Under the pieces are notes generated by a model. That model searched no databases. It was not told the origin of the DNA and saw nothing but the letters and a program-made list of their open reading frames with translations. Positions 7,124-13,445 of a stretch of DNA of 25,733 nucleotides are shown here, in pieces. The first letter of the stretch is position 1. Each line of letters opens with the position of its first letter. Source of the stretch: JBEKLJ01 sp050010255 (GTDB taxonomy: Bacteria > Acidobacteriota > Terriglobia > Bryobacterales > Bryobacteraceae); NCBI GenBank assembly GCA_050010255.1, contig JBEKLJ010000017.1:1-25733 (forward strand). The letters are read 5' to 3'. The position numbers and the translations under genes are program-made.

Positions 7124-9127
7124 GTGGTGCCGCGCACGGCCATTCTCCTGCTACTGGTATCTGCGGCCCTGGCTCAGGCGCCCGCCCCGCGCGCCTACGA
7201 GGCCCTGCGGGAGCGGGACTGGGACGCGGCCATCGCCCTGTTCCGCGAGGCCATCACGGCTGCGCCCGCGAGCGCCGGCCTGCGCAAGGACCTGGGCTAT
7301 GCGCTCTTGCAGACGGGCGATACCGAGGCCGCGCGCGACCAGTTCGCCGAGGCCATCCGCCTGGATCCCTCCGACGAGCGCATCGCCCTGGAATTCGCCT
7401 TTCTGTGTTACGAGACCAAGCGGCAGGCCGAGGCCCGGCGCGCCTTCGACCGCCTCCGTCAAACCGGCAGCCCGGAAACGCGCGCCACGGCCGAGCGGGC
7501 CTTTGAGAACATCGACCGGCCGCTCGCGGAGGGCATCGCCCGCTGGTCCGCCGTGGTCGCCCGGTCGCCGGAGAACTTCAGCGCGCGCGTCGAGCTGGCC
7601 CGGCTCCTGGATCAGCGCGGTGAGCTCGCCCCGGCCGCCGACGAGTACCTGGCCGCCTGGCGCCTGCGGCCCGACGAGCGCGATCTGCTGGTGGATGCTG
7701 CCCGCCTCCTGCTCGGGGCCGGCCGCGCCGCGGAGGCCCGTACCGCGCTCCTGGCGGCCTCCCGCAGCAGCCGTGCGCGCGTCGCCGAGAGCGCCCGCGA
7801 GCTGCTCGAGCCCCGCTACCCCTACGTGCCGGAGTTCCGCGCCGCCCTGGCGCTCGACCCGGGCAACACCGAGCTGCGGCGCGAGCTGGCCTATCTGCTG
7901 CTCGAGATGGGACAGAAAGCGGAGGCGGAGCGCGAGTTCCGCACGGTCGCCGACCAGGCCCCGGCCGACCTCCTCGCCGCCGCCCAATTGGGCTTCCTGC
8001 TGCTGGAGCGGAACGACCGCCCCGGGGCGCTGGCCTCGTTCGACCGCGTACTCAAGTCCGATGACGACGAGCTGATCGCCAAGGTGCGCGCGGCGCTGCG
8101 CCTCCCCGCAGAGCTGCGGCGCCGCCGGCGCGCCGCCGCGGACCCCAGCCCGGACGGCGGCATCAGCGCCAAGGAGATGGGCGAGCGGAGCTTCAAGGCG
8201 GGCTATCTCAACGACGCCCTCAGATACTTCCAGGCCGCGCACGAGGCCGATCCCTCGGACTTCGCCGTCATGCTCCGCCTCGGCTGGACCTACAACCTGC
8301 TGCGCCAGGACGAGCAGGCCGTGCGCTGGTTCGAGCTGGCGCGCCGCAGCCCCGATCCGGACATCGCCGCCGATGCCAGCCGCGCCTACCGCGGCCTGCG
8401 CCCGGAGTTCGCGAGCTGGCGGCTGACGGCCTGGGCCTTCCCGTTCTACTCCTCGCGCTGGCACGACCTGTTCTCCTACGGGCAGGTCAAGGCCGACCTG
8501 CGCCTCGGCGACCTGCCCTTCCGGCCCTACCTTTCCCTGCGCTTCATCGGCGACACGCGCGGGACCACCGGCGAGGCGCTGCCGCAATACCTATCGGAAA
8601 GCTCGCTGCTGGTGGCCTTGGGCGTGGCGACGCGTTACTGGCACGGCGCCATGGCCTGGGCGGAGGCCGGCAGCGCCATCCGTTACACCGGCGCCAACAC
8701 GCGCGGCCGCGCGGTGTCCGACTACCGCGGCGGTGTCGCCTTCGCCCGCGGCAAGGGGCATCTGCTGGGCGACGAAGCCGCGGGCTGGTTCGCCGAAACT
8801 CACCTGGACGGCGTCTTCGTCAGCCGCTTCGGCAACGACTTCCTGGTCTACTCGCAGAACCAAACCGGCTACACGCTTCCGGCGGCCGCCGGCCTGCGGG
8901 CGCAGGCCTACTGGAACGGCAACCTGACCTTCGACAGCGGGCGGCAGGAATGGGCCAACTTCTTCGAGCTGGGGCCGGGCCTGCGGCTGCGTTGGGATGC
9001 GCTAACGCCCTCGCTGGTCTTTTCCGTCAATGTGCTCCGCGGCGCCTACCTGCGCCCCGTTCAAAGCCCCCGCCAGCCGGTGTTCTTCGACCTGCGCGCC
9101 GGCTTCTCCTATGCCCTCACCAGATAG
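7124..9127 (+). CDS. TPR-repeat outer-membrane protein, PgaA/PelB/NfrA-like architecture
   Basis: This 667-residue protein starts with a signal peptide (VPRTAILLLLVSAALAQAP). Residues ~20-425 are a solenoid of tetratricopeptide repeats; typical units are YALLQTGDTEAARDQFAEAIRLDPSDERI and YLLLEMGQKAEAEREFRTVADQAPADL. From about residue 428 the sequence changes to alternating aromatic and hydrophobic strands (SWRLTAWAFPFYSSRWHD, PYLSLRFIGD, GLRAQAYWNGNLTF, FFDLRAGFSYALTR), which look like an outer-membrane beta-barrel. TPR plus barrel is the architecture of polysaccharide export proteins such as PgaA and PelB and of the N4 adsorption protein NfrA. The next gene, a glycosidase-like protein, supports a glycan role. 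The GTG at 7124 (GTG GTG) is the assumed start; no ribosome binding site is obvious. Confidence 0.8.
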   Translation: MVPRTAILLLLVSAALAQAPAPRAYEALRERDWDAAIALFREAITAAPASAGLRKDLGYALLQTGDTEAARDQFAEAIRLDPSDERIALEFAFLCYETKRQAEARRAFDRLRQTGSPETRATAERAFENIDRPLAEGIARWSAVVARSPENFSARVELARLLDQRGELAPAADEYLAAWRLRPDERDLLVDAARLLLGAGRAAEARTALLAASRSSRARVAESARELLEPRYPYVPEFRAALALDPGNTELRRELAYLLLEMGQKAEAEREFRTVADQAPADLLAAAQLGFLLLERNDRPGALASFDRVLKSDDDELIAKVRAALRLPAELRRRRRAAADPSPDGGISAKEMGERSFKAGYLNDALRYFQAAHEADPSDFAVMLRLGWTYNLLRQDEQAVRWFELARRSPDPDIAADASRAYRGLRPEFASWRLTAWAFPFYSSRWHDLFSYGQVKADLRLGDLPFRPYLSLRFIGDTRGTTGEALPQYLSESSLLVALGVATRYWHGAMAWAEAGSAIRYTGANTRGRAVSDYRGGVAFARGKGHLLGDEAAGWFAETHLDGVFVSRFGNDFLVYSQNQTGYTLPAAAGLRAQAYWNGNLTFDSGRQEWANFFELGPGLRLRWDALTPSLVFSVNVLRGAYLRPVQSPRQPVFFDLRAGFSYALTR

Positions 9128-11204
9128 GGACCAACAACTCCGCTCACTCACGCTCGCGGCTCAGCCACAACGTGTCCCCATTCACCGAGCCGCGACCGTA
9201 AGGGAGCGGAGTCTTTCATTCCTCCGGCTCTGCGCCCTCTTCATGACCTTCGCCTGCTCCGCCGCCGCGCAACCCATCTGGTTTTCGGTGGTTGGCGAAA
9301 GCCCCGGGAGCTGGCCGCAGATCCTCTCCTCGGTCGGTTTCCAGCAGCAGCAGGCCGGCCCGGCCGACATCTACGTTGTGCGGCCGGGCGTGAGCGGCGC
9401 GGCGGGGTGGCTGGCACGGGCCGAAGCGGGCGCGTTCATCATCCTCGAAGGGCGCTCGGAGACGGCCGAAGCGCTCGGATTCCGGGCCAGCGCCCGCCGC
9501 GTGGTCATCCGCAGCGTCGAAGACCTTCACCGGCCCGAGCTGCGGATCGTCTGGGAGCGCCCGCTCGAGCTGCCGGTTTTCGAGATCCCTCCGGAAGCCC
9601 GGCTCTTCGCGCGTGAGCGGCGCGAGGGAGCGCCGCTGGTGGCCGGCCTGCGGCGCGGCGCCGGCGCCGTGTTGTGGGTGGCCGCCGGCCCGGGCGAGCG
9701 CGGCTACGAGCGCTTCCCCTACCTGCTCCACGCGCTGCGCGATCTGGGCTTGCAGCCGCCGTTTCGCTCGCGCCGCCTCTGGGCGTTCTTCGATTCCGCC
9801 TACCGCAGCCGCGCCGACCTCGACTACCTCGCCCGCCGCTGGCGCGCCGCCGGCATCGCGGCGCTGCACGTTGCCGTCTGGCAGTACTACGAACCCGACC
9901 CCGCCCGGGACGCCTTTCTCCACCGGCTCATCGAGACCTGCCACCGGAACGCCATCCTGGTCTACGCCTGGCTGGAGTTGCCGCACGTCAGCGAGAGCTT
10001 CTGGAACGGCCATCCCGAGTGGCGCGAGAAGACCGCCATTCTGCAAGACGCCCACCTGGACTGGCGCCGGCTCATGAATCTCGCCAACCGCGACTGCTTC
10101 CGCGCCGCCTCGCAAGGCATCCGGGAGCTGATCGCGCGTTTCGACTGGGACGGAGTGAATCTGGCCGAGCTCTACTTCGAGTCGCTGGAAGGCGCCGCCA
10201 ACCCCTCCCGGTTCACCCCCATGAACGACGACGTGCGCGGCGAGTTCCGCCAGCTACGCGGCTTCGACCCGATCGAGCTGTTCACCGGCGCCCCCGCCAA
10301 GCCCGAGCGGCTGCGCGCGTTCCTGGACTACCGCGCCGAGCTGGCGCGCCGCATCCAGGCCGAATGGATCGCCGAGATGGATGCCGTGAGGCGCACCAAG
10401 CTGCACCTGGACATGGTTCTCACGCACGTCGATGACCGCCTCGACCCGGGCATCCGCGACGCCATCGGCGCCGACGCCGCGCGCGTGCTGCCGCTGCTGG
10501 AGCAGCACGAGTTCACTTTCATGGTCGAGGACCCGGCCACCATCTGGAATCTGGGCCCCCAGCGCTACCCCGAGATCGCCGGGCGCTACCGGCCGCTCAC
10601 CCACCGCACCGACAAGCTCGCCATCGACATCAACGTCGTCGAGCGCTACCAGGACGTCTACCCGACCAAGAAGCAGACCGGAACCGAGCTGTTTCAGCTC
10701 CTGAGCATGGCCTCGTGCTCCTTCCCTCGCGTGGCGCTGTACTTCGAGAACTCCGTCCTGCCGCTCGACCTGCCCCTACTGCCCGCGGCCACCTCGGCGG
10801 TCAGCCGCGTCGAGCGCATTGGCCCGGGGCTGGCGGTCGAATCCCGCCACGGCGTCGGCGTCCCCTGGAAAGGCCCGGCCCGCGTGGACGGGCGCCCGTG
10901 GCCCGCCCGGGACGGCGACCTGCTCTGGCTGCCGCCGGGCGCCCACCTGATTGAGCCCGGAGGCGGCGAGCCGGCCGCGCGTCTCATCGACTTCAACGGC
11001 GAGCTCAAGAGCGCCGCCGTGGCCGGAGGCAATCTCGAGCTGGCCTACGCCAGCTTCTCGCGCGCCCTCGCGGTGCTCGATCGCCAGCCGCTCAGCCTCG
11101 AGGTGGATAGCGTGCCGGCGGCGCTCGAGCTGGCGCCCGGCGCCTCGGCCCACGTCCTCTTGCTCCCGCGCGGCCAGCACCTGGTCACAATCCGGCTCCC
11201 GTAG
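9111..11204 (+). CDS. Secreted glycoside hydrolase-like (GHL10/PgaB-C-like) protein
   Basis: The protein is up to 697 residues. After a hydrophobic export segment (LSFLRLCALFMTFACSAAAQ) comes a ~200-residue region of unknown type. A TIM-barrel region then follows: residues ~225-450 include FFDSAYRSRADLDYLARRW, ALHVAVWQYYEP, ILVYAWLELPHVSESFWNGHPEW and, at ~345, DWDGVNLAELYFES. The acidic DGVNLAE stretch resembles the active site of family-10-like (DUF187) hydrolases and the hydrolase domain of PgaB. A beta-rich C-terminal region ends in LVTIRLP. The start is uncertain. The ATG at 9111 overlaps the preceding stop by 17 bases, but its first ~34 codons lie in a palindromic repeat; the ATG at 9243 would leave only a stub signal peptide. 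The gene is coupled to the TPR/barrel gene. Substrate is unknown. Confidence 0.78.
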   Translation: MPSPDRDQQLRSLTLAAQPQRVPIHRAATVRERSLSFLRLCALFMTFACSAAAQPIWFSVVGESPGSWPQILSSVGFQQQQAGPADIYVVRPGVSGAAGWLARAEAGAFIILEGRSETAEALGFRASARRVVIRSVEDLHRPELRIVWERPLELPVFEIPPEARLFARERREGAPLVAGLRRGAGAVLWVAAGPGERGYERFPYLLHALRDLGLQPPFRSRRLWAFFDSAYRSRADLDYLARRWRAAGIAALHVAVWQYYEPDPARDAFLHRLIETCHRNAILVYAWLELPHVSESFWNGHPEWREKTAILQDAHLDWRRLMNLANRDCFRAASQGIRELIARFDWDGVNLAELYFESLEGAANPSRFTPMNDDVRGEFRQLRGFDPIELFTGAPAKPERLRAFLDYRAELARRIQAEWIAEMDAVRRTKLHLDMVLTHVDDRLDPGIRDAIGADAARVLPLLEQHEFTFMVEDPATIWNLGPQRYPEIAGRYRPLTHRTDKLAIDINVVERYQDVYPTKKQTGTELFQLLSMASCSFPRVALYFENSVLPLDLPLLPAATSAVSRVERIGPGLAVESRHGVGVPWKGPARVDGRPWPARDGDLLWLPPGAHLIEPGGGEPAARLIDFNGELKSAAVAGGNLELAYASFSRALAVLDRQPLSLEVDSVPAALELAPGASAHVLLLPRGQHLVTIRLP
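9137..9212. repeat. Imperfect palindrome at the TPR/hydrolase junction
   Basis: A 26-base arm starting ACTCCGCTC and ending TCGCGGCTC (9137-9162) pairs with 9187-9212 (GAGCCGCGA ... GAGCGGAGT) with only a few mismatches around a 24-base loop. It sits directly after the stop codon of the TPR gene and inside the possible N-terminal extension of the hydrolase. This looks like a REP-type hairpin. Confidence 0.8.
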
Positions 11205-11211
11205 GGGCCTT

Positions 11212-11324
11212 ACAAAAACCGGGGCCAGACCACCACTTTTCGCGCTCCCATCTCGCTGAAGACAATGAACTTGCCCGAGCGAAAAGTGGCTGTCTGTACC
11301 CGGTTTTTGCGACCGCCCACCCGT
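11212..11324. mobile_element. MITE/REP-like palindromic element, copy B (truncated)
   Basis: Eight bases after the hydrolase stop lies the same long hairpin as in copies A and C: AAAAACCGGGGCCAGACC ... GTCTGTACCCGGTTTTT, with inner arms CCACTTTTCGC and GCGAAAAGTGG. Similarity to the other copies continues through GACCGCCCACCCGT (to 11324) and then stops, where IS66-derived sequence follows. The tail with the inverted end is missing. Confidence 0.75.
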
Positions 11325-11380
11325 CCGTTGTGGCGCGGGCTTTGCCGTCGTTTGGCATCCGCGAACGGACAGCTGCCGCC

Positions 11381-11578
11381 TCGACAGTCTTCAGGACGCT
11401 GCACGGGGCCGAGGTGGGCGACCTGTTTATGACGCTGATCCACACCTGCCAGTTATATGGCGCCAACTCGTTCGATTATTTGACGGAGTTCGAGCGGCAT
11501 GCCCGGGAACTGACGGCCAACCCCGCGGAGTTGATGCCCTGGAACTACCGCCAGACGCTGGAGCCGCCTGGCGTATGA
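11381..11578 (+). pseudogene. IS66-family transposase, C-terminal remnant
   Basis: The translated fragment VFRTLHGAEVGDLFMTLIHT, then CQLYGANSFDYLTEFERHAR and NPAELMPWNYRQTL, is the characteristic C-terminal end of IS66 (TnpC-type) transposases. Only about 65 residues remain. The catalytic domain and the two accessory genes are absent, so this is a dead fragment. The frame is open upstream to 11330, but that part does not look like transposase. It marks a former insertion between the hydrolase gene and the alcohol dehydrogenase-like gene. Confidence 0.85.
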
Positions 11579-11659
11579 TGAATCCTGGCTGGCCGAAAAG
11601 GATCGACTGCGGCCATGGTAAGGTGACATGCTGAAACGCCCGCTAGGCGGGGCTTTCCG

Positions 11660-11860
11660 AAGGCAAAATCCGACAACGAACTGGTCCTGGAACGTGAGCT
11701 CGACAAACACAACTTCCGCAAGCGCGTGCTCGCGATGGCTCTACTGATTGAGACCGGCGAGGTCCAACAGGACGTTGCGCGCCGGGCAGCGCGGGTGTGC
11801 CGCTTGGACGAACGAAGACACCGGCGGCTCGCGAAGGCGGGCTTAAATTTCGGACCTTGA
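11660..11860 (+). pseudogene. NUDIX-type protein, C-terminal remnant
   Basis: An open frame without a start codon reads SDNELVLERELDKHNFRKRV, then LAMALLIETGEVQQDVARRA and ARVCRLDERRHRRLAKAGLN, ending in a TGA. This resembles the winged-helix C-terminal domain of NrtR/YjhB-like NUDIX proteins (family pattern LD-x-x-NFRK ... ETGE ... VAHRAA). The NUDIX box itself is missing and an in-frame stop lies at 11624-11626, so the gene is a 5'-truncated fragment. It ends 13 bases before the following dehydrogenase gene and may once have been its operon partner or regulator. Confidence 0.55.
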
Positions 11861-11873
11861 GGAGAAGAACATC

Positions 11874-12833
11874 ATGAAAGCGCTTCTCTACGACAAGTAC
11901 GGTTCAGCGGAAGTTCTGGAAATCAGAGAAATCGAAAAACCCGCCCCGAAGAAGAACGAAGTCCTGGTCAGGATCCACGCCGTATCCATCAACGATTGGG
12001 ATTGGGGGCTCGTTCAGGGCAAGGGCGTGAATCGCATAATCGCGGGTCTCTTTAGACCTAAGAAGATCATCGGAAGCGACGTAGCGGGGCGAGTGGTAAA
12101 CGTCGGGGACGAAGTGAAACGATTCCGGCCGGGCGATGCAGTGTTTGGCGATTTGTGCCGCAGCGGGTTTGGTGGGTTTGCGGAGTATGTGTGCGCCTCC
12201 GAAAGCGCGCTCGCGCGAAAGCCGGAACGCATGACGTTTGAACAAGCCGCGGCGATTCCGCAGGCGGGGACGCTGGCCTATCAAGGCCTGTTCGCGAGAG
12301 GGCCGCTTAAACCCGGGCAAAAGGTGTTAATCAATGGCGCCGGCGGTGGCGTCGGGACGTTTGCGATCCAGATCGCCAAGCTACATGACGTTGAAGTAAC
12401 TGGTGTCGATAGCGCGGAGAAGCTGGACATGATGCGGTCCATCGGTTTTGACCACGTCATCGACTACCGAACCGAGGATTTCACAAAGAGCGGCAAGCGC
12501 TACGACTTGATTCTGGATACCAAGACCAATCGTTCGCTATTCGATTACACGCGTGCACTCAATCCCGGCGGGACGTATGCCACGGTCGGCGGAACCGCGC
12601 ATTTGGCGCAGGTTGGCCTGCTGGGTCCCTGGATTGGCCGGCTCATCAAGAAGAATGTCTTTCTTGTGATGTTGAAGCCGAACAAGGGCTTGCCCTACCT
12701 GTGCGAACTGTTTGAAGCCGGCAAGCTTGTGCCTGTGATCGATGGGCCTTACAGGTTTAGTCAGGCGCGTGAGGCCTTCCGCCTTTTTGGGGCGGCGAAG
12801 CATAAAGGCAAGATCGTCATCACGATCGATTGA
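11874..12833 (+). CDS. Zinc-independent medium-chain dehydrogenase/quinone reductase-like oxidoreductase
   Basis: This 319-residue enzyme belongs to the NAD(P)-dependent MDR superfamily. The N-terminal GroES-like fold has NEVLVRIHAVSINDWDW (28-44) and GSDVAGRVVNVGDEVKRFRPGD (67-88). The Rossmann part has the nucleotide-binding loop NGAGGGVGTFAIQIAK (154-169). The catalytic and structural zinc cysteines of true alcohol dehydrogenases are missing, so a quinone- or enone-reducing activity is likelier. A ribosome binding site (GAGGAGAA) lies about 6 bases before the ATG. Its codon use is visibly less GC-rich at third positions than its neighbours (many AAA, GAA, GTT, ATC/ATT mixes). With flanking IS66 and hairpin remnants, this suggests acquisition by transfer. 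The substrate is unknown. Confidence 0.9.
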   Translation: MKALLYDKYGSAEVLEIREIEKPAPKKNEVLVRIHAVSINDWDWGLVQGKGVNRIIAGLFRPKKIIGSDVAGRVVNVGDEVKRFRPGDAVFGDLCRSGFGGFAEYVCASESALARKPERMTFEQAAAIPQAGTLAYQGLFARGPLKPGQKVLINGAGGGVGTFAIQIAKLHDVEVTGVDSAEKLDMMRSIGFDHVIDYRTEDFTKSGKRYDLILDTKTNRSLFDYTRALNPGGTYATVGGTAHLAQVGLLGPWIGRLIKKNVFLVMLKPNKGLPYLCELFEAGKLVPVIDGPYRFSQAREAFRLFGAAKHKGKIVITID

Positions 12834-12840
12834 GAGGGCT

Positions 12841-12905
12841 AAAACGGGGCCAGGCTTACTCTGTCCCGAGCGCAGCGAGTCGACAGAGCTGCCTGTACCC
12901 GTTTT
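12841..12905. repeat. Hairpin element D (same outer arms, different core)
   Basis: AAAACGGGGCCAGGC at the left pairs with GCCTGTACCCGTTTT at the right. Inside, CTCTGTC and GACAGAG form a perfect 7-base stem around a GC-rich loop (CCGAGCGCAGCGAGT). The outer arms match those of elements A-C (CGGGGCCAG ... CTGTACCCG), but the core differs. It starts 8 bases after the dehydrogenase stop and may act as a transcription terminator, although its T-run is short. Hairpins of this style are known as REP sequences mobilised by RAYT transposases; none is encoded here. Confidence 0.75.
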
Positions 12906-12912
12906 CCCACGT

Positions 12913-12950
12913 GGCCGCCAGCCGGTCACCATCCGGCTCCCGTAGGGGCC
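12913..12950 (+). pseudogene. Duplicate of the 3' end of the hydrolase gene
   Basis: These 38 bases match 11172-11209, the last codons and stop of the glycosidase-like gene, with five mismatches; the final 20 bases are identical. In the same frame it reads GRQPVTIRLP-stop against GQHLVTIRLP-stop. It could be the last remnant of a paralogous hydrolase gene or a duplicated junction. Confidence 0.5.
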
Positions 12951-12969
12951 GATCATGATCGGCCCCTAC
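12942..12969. terminator. Perfect 28-base palindrome, possible bidirectional terminator
   Basis: The half-site GTAGGGGCCGATCA is followed by its exact reverse complement. It overlaps the duplicated hydrolase 3' end (its GTAG contains that stop codon). There is no T-run, so intrinsic termination is unproven. Confidence 0.45.
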
Positions 12970-12984
12970 AGCGCGGGCCAGCTC

Positions 12985-13175
12985 GCCTTTCTCACCACGA
13001 CCGTCGACAAAAACCGGGGCCAGACCACCACTTTTCGCGCTCCCATCTGGCTGAAGACAATCGACTCGCGGGAGCGAAAAGTGGCTGTCTGTACCCGGTT
13101 TTTGTGACCGCCCACCCGTGCCACAGACGCCCTATCGCGCGCCGCAGCAGATTGCTGGTGAAACATCCGGGCTAG
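12985..13175. mobile_element. MITE/REP-like palindromic element, copy C
   Basis: The hairpin (13008-13104) is the best preserved of the family: AAAAACCGGGGCCAGACC pairs with GTCTGTACCCGGTTTTT and CCACTTTTCGC with GCGAAAAGTGG. The right tail is identical in layout to copy A (CGCGCGCCGCAGCAGATTGC, then GGTGAAACATCCG at 13157-13169, then GGGCTAG). The left end is less clear; CTTTCTCACC at about 12988-12997 looks like a variant of the inverted end. No gene lies inside. Confidence 0.7.
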
Positions 13176-13445
13176 ACTGTCTCCGAGGCGGCTCTGGAGC
13201 GTACACGGTGCTTGTCCCCATCTCTGCAACGAGAATCAGCCAGGAGCATTGCCCCCCTCGGTGACATTCTTCGTGGCTGAATTCGCAGACTACGCACCAG
13301 ATCAGTGGGTGTATACTGTCCCGCAGGCCGGCCGCCAAGATGGACATTCCGGCCAGGTTCCGATTTCGGTTCCCCTGTCGGTGCGGGGTACGCGACGCCC
13401 TGCGCGTTCTCGGGCGCAATTGAAGCGGGTACGGTGGAGTTACTT

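Noticed and set aside
7151..8587. Long minus-strand open frame (478 codons)
   Set aside because: Antisense shadow of the TPR gene; the product is low-complexity Gly/Ala/Arg/Gln without motifs.
11633..11656. GC-rich stem followed by TTT (CCCGC-TAG-GCGGG)
   Set aside because: Only five clean pairs with a three-base loop and a very short T-run. It lies in decayed IS66/NUDIX sequence, so it is not convincing as a terminator.
13305..13445. N-terminal extension of the sulfatase-fold gene from an earlier ATG
   Set aside because: The extra 47 residues are unlike any secretion leader, and a complete twin-arginine signal starts at 13446 with a GGTGGAG upstream.
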